From Clostridiales bacterium (lineage in GTDB: Bacteria; Bacillota; Clostridia; Lachnospirales; WQUN01): DNA of 8,813 nt. Location: the NCBI GenBank assembly GCA_031254075.1, contig JAIRVD010000096.1, positions 1 to 8,813 of the forward strand, given 5' to 3'. The number at the start of each line of letters is the position of its first letter. Positions within the stretch are counted from its first letter, which is position 1. Shown here one piece after another: positions 1 to 5,779 of the stretch. A program made the translations under genes and the position numbers. Below the pieces are notes generated by a model. The model had not been told where the DNA came from. It ran no database searches and worked only from the letters and a program-made list of their open reading frames with translations.

Positions 1-210
1 GAAATCGGCAGTCTTGTACATGTCTTCGACTATCTTGTTGGCTCGGCGCATGAATCCGTTCAGTGATTCTCCCGACCACCATGACGGTGTATTGTCTACG
101 GCACGCTTTAACTTATCCGACATGCGTTTAAGCTTGTCGGATTCAGAACGGATTTTTCGCCCGCTTATTTCGGCTTTTCTTATGTCGAATGCTATCGTAT
201 CCTGACCCAT
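1..210 (-). CDS. WXG100 (ESAT-6-like) family protein, C-terminus cut by window edge
   Basis: The 70 visible residues are charged and look helical (basic/acidic heptad-like region from about residue 11 to 39). They then show a Trp-Trp-Ser-Gly turn at residues 44-47, followed by a second amphipathic helix. A WxG turn near residue 43-46 between two helices is the hallmark of the WXG100 family, whose members are usually about 95-100 residues long, so roughly 30 residues lie outside the window. Family members form helical hairpin dimers and are secreted by type VII (Esx/Yuk) systems, or form the N-terminus of toxin partners. The start ATG at 210-208 is preceded by a weak GTGGTGA-like ribosome site; an upstream in-frame GTG pair is possible. 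There is no signal peptide, as expected. Whether it is a T7SS substrate or a chaperone-like partner cannot be told without the genes to the left. Confidence 0.75.
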   Translation of the reverse strand, partial: MGQDTIAFDIRKAEISGRKIRSESDKLKRMSDKLKRAVDNTPSWWSGESLNGFMRRANKIVEDMYKTADF

Positions 211-405
211 CTGTATCACCACGCATTTCGATTTGCTTGTAATATAAAAGCATTATGTTACGAACATACATCCTCCGCATCTCCAAAATCCGACAGGGAC
301 AATCGCTAAACTCCGATTTCCAATGCCTCACTCGTAAGTTTATGTGTCAATAAATCGGATTCCATACGATTAAACCGACTTTTCATGCGAATCTCTCCCG
401 TATAA
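211..405. other. intergenic region between divergent genes
   Basis: No convincing gene is seen here. The region must carry the promoter of the minus-strand WXG100 gene. A TATATT-like -10 (reverse complement of 241-246) has no good -35 partner, so I do not call it. An 8-bp inverted repeat (TCCGATTT at 312-319, AAATCGGA at 352-359) encloses a 32-base loop, with no T-tract next to it. Confidence 0.5.
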
Positions 406-434
406 TTGAAATTACATTCTGCCATTGTTACAAT
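406..434 (+). promoter_or_regulatory. sigma-A-type promoter of the HAD/MotA-FliG operon
   Basis: TTGAAA (406-411) and TACAAT (429-434), each one mismatch from consensus, are separated by 17 bases. This places a start of transcription near 441, about 20 bases before the start codon at 463. A second TATAAT lies at 401-406 with only a weak TTTTCA upstream at 380-385. The downstream -10 sits in an ATTGT-T-ACAAT dyad (424-434). Confidence 0.65.
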
Positions 435-462
435 ACATTAACATTTTTTGAGGAGGAACACG

Positions 463-1119
463 ATGAAAAGTTTCATTTTACCGAAACTCGTGATTTTCGA
501 CATGGACGGCACGATGCTTGATACCGAAATTATTGCGTTCGACGCAACGACTTACGCCGGCAACGAAATGGGCATCGAAATAAAAAAAGAAATCGTCGAA
601 TCATTAATGGGAAAAAATAAAGCAGGCTGCATCGAAGTTCTTCGCACAAATCTCGGCGATGATTTTGATATCGAAAAATTATTTAGAATATCCGGAGCCT
701 ATATGAACAATTATTTTGAAAAAAACGGCGTTCCGGTGAAACCCGGCGTTTTTGAAATTTTAGATAAACTCGAAAAACTCGGAATAAAAAAATGCGTTGC
801 GACTTCCACGACGAAAGCATCGGCAACGCGAAAATTAACCTCGGCAAATCTCGCACACCGCTTCGAGGTAATTATCGGCGGCGACGAAATCGAAAACGGC
901 AAACCCGCGCCGGATATTTTTCTGAAAGCCGCGGCGCATTGCAACACCGACCCCGAAGACTGCATCGTAATCGAAGACACCGAAGCCGGCGTTCTCGCCG
1001 CAACAAGCGCGGGCATTCGCGTAGTAATCGTTCCTGACATCGCGCCGCTGTGTGATGAAATCCGAGCGAAAGGGTTCGTTTGCGAAAGTTTATTTGAAGT
1101 TGCGGAAAAAATTTTTTAA
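463..1119 (+). CDS. HAD superfamily hydrolase, subfamily IA (beta-phosphoglucomutase/phosphatase type)
   Basis: The 218-residue protein shows all four HAD motifs. Motif I is DMDGT, with nucleophile Asp13 and acid/base Asp15. Motif II is at Thr114-Ser115. Motif III is Lys147 in GKPAPD, and motif IV is the acidic pair Glu171-Asp172. The segment between about residues 20 and 90 is the helical cap of the C1 type, and the size is normal for subfamily IA. The enzyme should be a cytosolic Mg-dependent phosphatase or phosphomutase acting on a small phosphorylated metabolite; the substrate cannot be read from sequence. The start is ATG 463, chosen because a strong GAGGAGG (450-456) lies six bases upstream; a TTG further up overlaps this site and is not used. 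It is followed after 19 bases by the MotA-FliG-like gene, so the two probably form one operon. Confidence 0.9.
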   Translation: MKSFILPKLVIFDMDGTMLDTEIIAFDATTYAGNEMGIEIKKEIVESLMGKNKAGCIEVLRTNLGDDFDIEKLFRISGAYMNNYFEKNGVPVKPGVFEILDKLEKLGIKKCVATSTTKASATRKLTSANLAHRFEVIIGGDEIENGKPAPDIFLKAAAHCNTDPEDCIVIEDTEAGVLAATSAGIRVVIVPDIAPLCDEIRAKGFVCESLFEVAEKIF

Positions 1120-1138
1120 ACAAATAGGAGAGATGACC

Positions 1139-1834
1139 ATGATGACACTGGAAAACAGAGAGCTGTTCAAAGCTTCAAAGAAAGAAAGGCTCACTTGCCT
1201 TTCGACAGTTGATGAAATGGTAAGACTTTCGATGATAGCGCGCAGTCAGGGATGTTTGGCTTTGGAAGAAGAAGCCGAGAAAGAAGAAAACAAATTTTTA
1301 TCGTTCGGATTAATGCTTGCGGTGGGCGGTGTTGGTCCCGAGCTTATCCAAGACATTTTAGAAAAATACATTATTGCCTCCGGTAAAACAGGTGTCGAAT
1401 TACTGCGTCAGGCAATCATGCTTGAGGGCATTTTGTCCATCACCGCCGGATTAAATCCGCGAATCATAAAAGATAAATTAACGATAATGCTTGGTGAAGA
1501 TGTTTATCTAAACCCCGATTCGGCGGACGAAGACGAGCCGGACGAAGACCGCTTTACATTCGAAGATATCGCTATTCTAAATGCCTTTGATATTCAGCGG
1601 GTTCTTCGCGAGGCTGAACACAGGGAAATCGCGCTTGCGTTAAAAGGAAGCTCGGAAGAAGTAACGAATACAATTTTTCTTAATTTATCAAAAAATGCCG
1701 TTGAAATGATAAAAGACGATATGCAAGTAATGGGAGTCGTTCGCACTTCCGACGCCGAGGAAGCCCGTCAAAAAATTCTGGACATTATTCGCAGGCTGGC
1801 GGAATGCGGTGAGATTTTTATTTCAAAGCAATAA
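1139..1834 (+). CDS. soluble MotA-like/FliG C-terminal domain fusion protein
   Basis: The 231-residue protein has no membrane segment. Residues about 22-80 resemble the cytoplasmic loop of Gram-positive-type MotA (ARSQGCLALEEE at 34-45, then FLSFGLML, then PELIQDILE at 67-75). Residues about 88-121 resemble the cytoplasmic tail after the last MotA helix (LEGILSI, then NPRIIKDKL at 106-114). MotA membrane helices 3 and 4, expected between these parts, are absent. After a very acidic linker (127-137), residues 138-229 match the C-terminal torque-generating domain of FliG: FEDI, DIQRVLRE at 151-158, LALKGSSEEV at 166-175, then a MIKDDM and IIRRLAE..GEI ending. The FliG N-terminal and middle domains are missing. 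It may act as a motor modulator or a scaffold; function is unproven. Of three in-frame ATGs (1133, 1139, 1142), 1139 has the best spacing (8) to AGGAG at 1126-1130. Confidence 0.75.
   Translation: MMTLENRELFKASKKERLTCLSTVDEMVRLSMIARSQGCLALEEEAEKEENKFLSFGLMLAVGGVGPELIQDILEKYIIASGKTGVELLRQAIMLEGILSITAGLNPRIIKDKLTIMLGEDVYLNPDSADEDEPDEDRFTFEDIAILNAFDIQRVLREAEHREIALALKGSSEEVTNTIFLNLSKNAVEMIKDDMQVMGVVRTSDAEEARQKILDIIRRLAECGEIFISKQ
1525..1549 (+). repeat. short direct repeat encoding the acidic linker
   Basis: GGACGAAGAC occurs at 1525-1534 and again at 1540-1549, 15 bases apart and in the same frame. It encodes two DED units of the acidic linker between the MotA-like and FliG-like parts. This looks like a small in-frame tandem duplication. 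Confidence 0.6.
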
Positions 1835-1858
1835 AAAAAGCCGCGCATATCGCGCGGC
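1833..1858 (-). terminator. intrinsic terminator of the rpmF-plsX-acpP-rnc operon
   Basis: GCCGCGC (1840-1846) and GCGCGGC (1852-1858) form a perfect 7-bp GC stem with a 5-base loop. On the minus strand it is followed directly by seven Ts (1833-1839) and lies 12 bases after the rnc stop. On the plus strand the hairpin is preceded by the A-tract and followed only later by TTTTT, so termination of the convergent MotA-FliG gene by the same hairpin is possible but weaker. Confidence 0.85.
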
Positions 1859-1870
1859 ACCGATGCATTT

Positions 1871-2545
1871 TTACCCGACCTTCAAAGCCGCCAACGCCAT
1901 CTTTGCTGCTTCTTGCTCGGCGATTTTTTTGCTTTGCCCCACACCCGTACCGAGAATTTTTCCGCGATGCAATGCCTGCGCAGTGAAGGTTTTTTTGTGC
2001 GGCGGACCTTCTTCTTTTATGATTGTGTAGGCAGCCGTTTCGTGGCTGTTTTTTTGTAGGATTTCTTGCAGGGTCGATTTATAATCTTTCGTTTGCTTGG
2101 CCGCCTTGTCTACGATTGGTTCAAACAGCCGAAGAATAAGCGCGCGAACTTCTTCTAAGCCGCCGTCAAGAAATATTGCGCCGAGAATGGATTCGAACGC
2201 GTCGGAAAGAATCGAATCCTTTTCGCGGCCGCCTTCCGATGCCTCACCCTGACCGAGCAACAGAACATTTCCGATGGATAAATCACGCGCAAGACCCGCA
2301 AGCGATGATTCGCAAACAAGGGATGCGCGTTTTTTTGTTAAATCGCCCTCAGACATTTCGGGATAGCGGTGATACAAAAAATCGCTGATGCACAGTTCGA
2401 GAACGGCGTCACCGAGAAATTCCAAACGCTCGTTGGAATGCGAAGCATCCATTTTATGCTCATGCACAAACGACGAATGCGTAATTGCGTTTTTCAACAA
2501 ACCATGCCGCTTGAACGTATAGCCCAAATTAAGTTGGTCACTCAT
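1871..2545 (-). CDS. rnc: ribonuclease III
   Basis: A 224-residue double-strand-specific endoribonuclease that processes rRNA precursors and structured mRNAs in the cytoplasm. The signature ERLEFLGDAVLE is at residues 39-50, with metal-binding or catalytic Glu39, Glu42 and Asp46. The second acidic pair, Asp115 and Glu118, lies in DAFESILGAIFLDGG. These positions match the E. coli set shifted by one. The C-terminal part from about residue 152 is a double-stranded RNA-binding domain ending in the typical KIAEQEAAKMAL helix. Length is normal. Its ATG overlaps the acpP stop (ATGA at 2545-2542) and has no clear ribosome site of its own, so it should be translated by coupling to acpP. It is the last gene of the operon and is followed by a strong terminator. 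Confidence 0.97.
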   Translation of the reverse strand: MSDQLNLGYTFKRHGLLKNAITHSSFVHEHKMDASHSNERLEFLGDAVLELCISDFLYHRYPEMSEGDLTKKRASLVCESSLAGLARDLSIGNVLLLGQGEASEGGREKDSILSDAFESILGAIFLDGGLEEVRALILRLFEPIVDKAAKQTKDYKSTLQEILQKNSHETAAYTIIKEEGPPHKKTFTAQALHRGKILGTGVGQSKKIAEQEAAKMALAALKVG

Positions 2546-2775
2546 GAATTCAACGCTTTTTTCATGTATTCGGCGGCATCGCCGACTGTTTTGATTTTTT
2601 CGGCATCTTCATTGGAAAATTCCATGCCGAAAACATCTTCCAATTCCGAAATAATTTGGAAAATATCCAGTGAATCCGCATCCAAATCTTCCGCAAATCT
2701 TGTTTCCGCCGTAATTGAATTTTTTGGTTTGCCCATTTGTTCCGCAATAACATCTCTGATTTTTTCGAATTCCAT
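2542..2775 (-). CDS. acpP: acyl carrier protein
   Basis: A 77-residue small acidic protein with the conserved DADSLD motif. Ser35 is the site where 4'-phosphopantetheine is attached, and the modified protein carries growing acyl chains in fatty acid synthesis. Acyl-ACP is the substrate of PlsX, encoded just upstream. The four-helix ACP pattern is complete (residues 2-14, 37-50, 57-61 and 65-75), and the length is typical. The ribosome site AAAGGAA stands about seven bases before the ATG. The stop overlaps the rnc start by four bases, and the plsX stop is 13 bases upstream. In many Bacillota fabD, fabG and others sit between plsX and acpP; here there is nothing. Confidence 0.97.
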   Translation of the reverse strand: MEFEKIRDVIAEQMGKPKNSITAETRFAEDLDADSLDIFQIISELEDVFGMEFSNEDAEKIKTVGDAAEYMKKALNS

Positions 2776-2788
2776 AATCTGTTCCTTT

Positions 2789-3739
2789 CTATTGTTGCGA
2801 GTAAATTACACATTGACGAATTGCATTCTTTATTGCAAGCGCGTCCGACGAACCATGCGCTTTTATTACGATGTGATTTAAACCTAAAAACGGTGCGCCG
2901 CCGACTTCGCGGTAATCGAAACGTTTTTTTAGTCGCTTAAACGCGCCTTTGGCAAGAAACGCACCTATTTTGGAAATGGTGGTCGAAAGCAGCTCTTCTT
3001 TGACCATGCCCATCATTGATTTCGCAAAACCTTCCGTAAATTTCAACAAAACATTGCCCGTAAAACCGTCGCAAACCGCAACATCACAGTCGCCGGAAAG
3101 AATTTCGCGCCCTTCGATGTTTCCGATAAAATTAATTCCCGCGCCTTTTAACAAAGTATATGCTTCTTTAACAACGGAATTTCCTTTTTCCTCTTCCGAG
3201 CCTACGTTAATTAATCCGACGCGCGGATTTTCGATTCCCATGCATTTTTTTGCGTAATCCGAACCCATTTGCCCGAACTGCATCAAATATGAAGGCTTGC
3301 AATCCATGTTAGCACCGCAATCCATCAGCAAGGTGTATCCTGTGCGCGACGGCAATACAGTACCAAGCGCGGGACGCTCAATGCCCGGCTTTCGTCCGAT
3401 AATAACCGTTGCGCCGGTCAACAACGCTCCCGTCGAACCCGCCGAAACAAATCCCGAGGCATTGCCTTCCTTCACATATTTCAATCCCATAACAATGGAC
3501 GAATCCTTCTTCCTTCGAAACGCAAGAGTCGGGGATTCGCTCGGTTCAATCACCGTTGCCGCATGAATAATTTTCATTTCGCCGAATTTCTTTACTTCCT
3601 CGCGAAGAACATCCTCATGCCCGAATAACACGGGTTCGACGCCCGGAAATTCCTTCATCGCCATCGCCGCGCCTTCAACCGCCGCCGCAGGCCCCAGGTC
3701 GCAACCCATCGCGTCAATTGCAATGGTTAATTTATCCAT
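2789..3739 (-). CDS. plsX: phosphate acyltransferase PlsX (acyl-ACP:phosphate)
   Basis: A 316-residue peripheral membrane/cytosolic enzyme that converts acyl-ACP and phosphate to acyl-phosphate, the donor used by PlsY to start phospholipid synthesis. Family motifs seen: AIDAMGCDLGP at 6-16, VSAGSTGALL, a DCGANMDCKPSYLMQFG segment, GLINVGSEEEKGN, VCDGFTGNVLLKF.EG, and the C-terminal GGAPFLGL with KAHGSSDA. Length is slightly below the usual 330 but no motif is missing. The start is the ATG at 3739 (MDKLTIAIDAMG), preceded by AAAAGGAAGA at 3754-3745. An upstream in-frame ATG at 3769 would lie inside the terminator hairpin and is rejected. Acyl-ACP for the reaction comes from the next gene, acpP. 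Confidence 0.97.
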   Translation of the reverse strand: MDKLTIAIDAMGCDLGPAAAVEGAAMAMKEFPGVEPVLFGHEDVLREEVKKFGEMKIIHAATVIEPSESPTLAFRRKKDSSIVMGLKYVKEGNASGFVSAGSTGALLTGATVIIGRKPGIERPALGTVLPSRTGYTLLMDCGANMDCKPSYLMQFGQMGSDYAKKCMGIENPRVGLINVGSEEEKGNSVVKEAYTLLKGAGINFIGNIEGREILSGDCDVAVCDGFTGNVLLKFTEGFAKSMMGMVKEELLSTTISKIGAFLAKGAFKRLKKRFDYREVGGAPFLGLNHIVIKAHGSSDALAIKNAIRQCVIYSQQ

Positions 3740-3759
3740 ACAAATCTTCCTTTTGCAAC

Positions 3760-3805
3760 AAAAAAACACGGACTCCGACGCAAAATACGTTCCGAATCCG
3801 TGTTT
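3760..3805 (-). terminator. intrinsic terminator or attenuator between rpmF and plsX
   Basis: On the minus strand a 12-bp stem (3805-3794 with 3775-3764, one U-G pair) with an 18-base loop runs into seven Ts (3766-3760). It begins just after the rpmF stop, and the T-tract ends six bases before the plsX ribosome site. No separate plsX promoter is evident, so it probably works by partial read-through and lowers plsX-acpP-rnc relative to rpmF. Confidence 0.75.
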
Positions 3806-3807
3806 GA

Positions 3808-3990
3808 TTATTCAGCCATTTTTAATACTTCGCGTCTGTTATAAGAACCGCACGCCTTGCACATATGATGCGACTTTACAAGCTCACCGCATTTGCTGCA
3901 TGACACAAGATTTGGCATGGCTATCTTCCATGTTTGCGCGCGTCTCTTGTCGCGCCTCGCCTTCGATGTTTTTCCCTTAGGGCAAATCAT
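3808..3990 (-). CDS. rpmF: 50S ribosomal protein L32 (zinc-binding form)
   Basis: A 60-residue basic protein of the large ribosomal subunit. The N-terminus carries the L32 signature GKTSKARRDKRRAQ (6-19). Four cysteines in two CxxC pairs (31/34 and 44/47) form a zinc ribbon, which marks the C+ type of L32; zinc-free paralogues lack these. The start is ATG 3990, set by AAGGAGG at 4005-3999 with eight bases of spacing. A longer reading from 4035 would start inside the promoter and is rejected. It is the first gene of the rpmF-plsX-acpP-rnc operon, a linkage known widely in bacteria. A strong terminator-like hairpin follows its stop. Confidence 0.96.
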   Translation of the reverse strand: MICPKGKTSKARRDKRRAQTWKIAMPNLVSCSKCGELVKSHHMCKACGSYNRREVLKMAE

Positions 3991-4020
3991 TGCGAACGCC
4001 TCCTTAAATAATCGAATGCC

Positions 4021-4050
4021 ATTATAATCAACCAATCATTGGGTTGTCAA
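4021..4050 (-). promoter_or_regulatory. rpmF: consensus sigma-A promoter of the rpmF operon
   Basis: On the minus strand TTGACA (4050-4045) and TATAAT (4026-4021), both perfect consensus hexamers, are separated by 18 bases. Transcription should start near 4014, about 25 bases before the rpmF ATG, and the leader contains AAGGAGG. The strength fits a ribosomal protein gene. Confidence 0.85.
4032..4042. promoter_or_regulatory. palindrome inside the rpmF promoter, possible operator
   Basis: CCAAT-C-ATTGG is a perfect dyad of two 5-base arms lying inside the spacer between -35 and -10. With one bulge it extends to AACC/GGTT. Its place suits repression by a dimeric regulator. It does not resemble the FapR or FabT operators that I know. 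Confidence 0.35.
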
Positions 4051-4160
4051 TATTTCCAAACGAAATACAAAATGAATTTACACATTCTACCCCACGTGGC
4101 TGGTTGTTAATGAAATTTAATATACAATCTGCATAACTGACTAAATGAGGTGCGCAATTT

Positions 4161-5276
4161 ATGCCTATAAGTCCAAACACAAAAGCTTTTTCTACGGTAA
4201 AAATCAAACGCGGTTTATCCGTGTGGAATATGAATGTTTTGGACTTGCTTTCGTTGAGCGGACGAAAAATTTCTTTTCGCGAACTGGCTTTTTTTTGCCG
4301 TAAGGCGGCGTTTCTGTTGGACGCGGGGCTTCCCGTGAAAACGGCGTTGCCGATTTTAGCGGAACAATCACGTATAATCAGTCCGGTTATTTGGAATTTA
4401 CATAGCATGGTCATGCAGGGCGAAAGTTTTTCTCACGCGTTGAAAGATTCGAGAGTGTTTCCTCCATTTATGTGCGGATATGTCGCAATCGGCGAACGAA
4501 CTGCACAGCTTCCCAAGGTTTTGGAAAAACTCGCCGACTACTACGAAACACAGGCGCAAACACAGGATGAACTCACCGCCGCAATAATATATCCGGTTAT
4601 GGTTTCCGCGATGATGATTATCGTTTTGTTGATGGCGGTAACGTCTGTGTTGCCGAATTATTCGCGTATGTTCAGCGCATCCGGCGTCGCCCTTCCGCGA
4701 ATCACTTCCGCACTGCTTTCTATTTCCGATTTTGTTTCCGCCAATACTTTTGAAGTTTTCGGCGGAATTTTTATTGCGATTTTTTTCGTAATATTTTTAT
4801 TTCGTAGCGCGAACGGAAGAAAATTTTCTTCATTTTCAAAACTAAAAATTCCAATAGGGCGGCAAAAAATTAATTTCAATTTAACTCAAGCAATGACATT
4901 GCTGCTTTCTTCGGGGTTGAGTGTTTCCGAAGCGGTTCCGATGACGGGCGAAATCACAGACAATCCCATCGTCAAAAATGATTTGGAAAAACTTTCCGCC
5001 AAAATAGATTCCGGCGCGTCTTTCTGGGAAGCATTGAGCGAAATTCCTTACATCAACCCACTGTTTATCGGACTCGCCCGTGTCGGTGAAGACACGGGAA
5101 AACTTCCCGAAACTTTGGAAAAATGCAATTCATATTTCGAAACATCATATCGGCACGCAATCCGGCGCCTCAACAAATTAATCGAACCCGTCATCACATT
5201 GACTCTCGGAGTTGCTCTTGCGACGTTGTTGATTGCGATTATTGTGCCGGCGTTCCAACTTGCTAACGTGACTTAA
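4161..5276 (+). CDS. type II secretion/type IV pilus inner-membrane platform protein (PilC/GspF/ComGB family)
   Basis: A 371-residue inner-membrane protein with two tandem T2SSF domains. The first (about 40-165) has the cytoplasmic repeat GERTAQLPKVLEKLADYYE (111-129); the second (about 235-363) has its copy GEDTGKLPETLEKCNSYFE (309-327). Membrane segments are near 142-164, 199-215 and 341-363. The typical start of each repeat (FCRKAAFLLDAGLPV at 45-59, LTQAMTLLLSSGLSV at 241-255) is clear. The family forms the platform that joins pilin assembly to the cytoplasmic ATPase. Length is a little under the usual 400, lacking part of the N-terminal extension that contacts the ATPase. The start is ATG 4161 with GAGGTG at 4147-4152. 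The pilin gene follows after 15 bases, so they are cotranscribed. No ATPase gene adjoins it. Confidence 0.9.
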   Translation: MPISPNTKAFSTVKIKRGLSVWNMNVLDLLSLSGRKISFRELAFFCRKAAFLLDAGLPVKTALPILAEQSRIISPVIWNLHSMVMQGESFSHALKDSRVFPPFMCGYVAIGERTAQLPKVLEKLADYYETQAQTQDELTAAIIYPVMVSAMMIIVLLMAVTSVLPNYSRMFSASGVALPRITSALLSISDFVSANTFEVFGGIFIAIFFVIFLFRSANGRKFSSFSKLKIPIGRQKINFNLTQAMTLLLSSGLSVSEAVPMTGEITDNPIVKNDLEKLSAKIDSGASFWEALSEIPYINPLFIGLARVGEDTGKLPETLEKCNSYFETSYRHAIRRLNKLIEPVITLTLGVALATLLIAIIVPAFQLANVT

Positions 5277-5291
5277 AAGGAGACTGACTAT

Positions 5292-5702
5292 ATGAAAACA
5301 AAAGGATTAACATTGATGGAATTAGTAATTGTTCTTGCGATTATGGTGATTGTCGCACTGATTTTAGTTCCGATGTTTCTTTTGACAACAGACCGTTCAC
5401 GACTTCGAGCGGACATCCAATCCGCGAATGTGATTCAAAACGCAATCGACCTGCATCGCATCGAAAGAAGGCAATCCGTTGCGGGAAGCCCAAACGTCAA
5501 CACAATGGTGCAAAATCTCGCAGACGCAGGCTACATCGACCCGCGAAAAGTCACAATTCAAACAGAAAACGCGGTGTGGTTTTTAAACAATAATTCAGTA
5601 ATGGTCGATATCACCTTAAGCCCCGACGATGTTCATCGCGCCTACGCATCGCTCTCCGACGACGAAAAAATTTTCGTTCGCGGCGGCGACGCGAGCAGGT
5701 AA
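5292..5702 (+). CDS. type IV pilin-like/pseudopilin protein
   Basis: A 136-residue protein with a class III leader: a short basic MKTKG, with cleavage expected after Gly5 to leave a mature protein starting Leu-Thr-Leu-Met-Glu. Glu at mature position 5 and Pro at mature position 22 (residue 27) are the classic pilin residues. A hydrophobic helix spans 6-28, followed by an amphipathic helix to about 60. The C-terminal part is short and has no cysteines, so there is no disulfide loop as in many Gram-negative pilins; size and form suit a ComGC-like or minor pilin. The ribosome site AAAAGGAGA (5275-5283) overlaps the stop of the pilC-like gene. A prepilin peptidase, which must cleave it, is not in the window. 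Confidence 0.88.
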   Translation: MKTKGLTLMELVIVLAIMVIVALILVPMFLLTTDRSRLRADIQSANVIQNAIDLHRIERRQSVAGSPNVNTMVQNLADAGYIDPRKVTIQTENAVWFLNNNSVMVDITLSPDDVHRAYASLSDDEKIFVRGGDASR

Positions 5703-5732
5703 AAACAGTTGACGACTCTTGCGTTTTATAGT

Positions 5733-5770
5733 ACCTTCCAATAAGAATATGTCTTGTAAATTCGGAAGGT
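5733..5770 (+). promoter_or_regulatory. leader hairpin that may mask the dapF ribosome site
   Basis: ACCTTCC (5733-5739) pairs perfectly with GGAAGGT (5764-5770), the latter being the start of the purine-rich ribosome site just before ATG 5780. An inner AAGA/TCTT stem (5743-5746 with 5752-5755) can form in the loop. There is no T-tract, so it is not a terminator. Pairing would hide part of the dapF site. Confidence 0.4.
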
Positions 5771-5779
5771 GGGGGTAGT

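Noticed and set aside
14..205. Plus-strand open frame of 63 codons
   Set aside because: It lies antisense over the WXG100 gene and has no ribosome site or family motif.
241..269. Possible promoter of the WXG100 gene (TATATT on the minus strand)
   Set aside because: The -10 is fair, but no acceptable -35 lies 16-18 bases upstream.
143..331. Minus-strand open frame of 62 codons in the left intergenic region
   Set aside because: It overlaps the WXG100 frame, has no ribosome site and no recognisable sequence; the WXG100 frame with its WWSG motif is the real one.
4092..4099. CCACGTGG palindrome upstream of the PilC-like gene
   Set aside because: An 8-base palindrome alone is weak evidence; no matching second copy or known operator was recognised.
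4104..4128. Possible promoter of the pilus gene pair (TTGTTA and TACAAT)
   Set aside because: The spacing is only 13 bases; no other pair fits better, so the real promoter is not identified.
4028..4414. Minus-strand open frame of 128 codons
   Set aside because: It runs antisense through the start of the PilC-like gene and over the rpmF promoter, with no ribosome site or domain.
5709..5732. TTGACG and TATAGT as a dapF promoter
   Set aside because: The boxes are only 12 bases apart, too close for a sigma-A promoter; at 17 bases the sequence is a poor -10.
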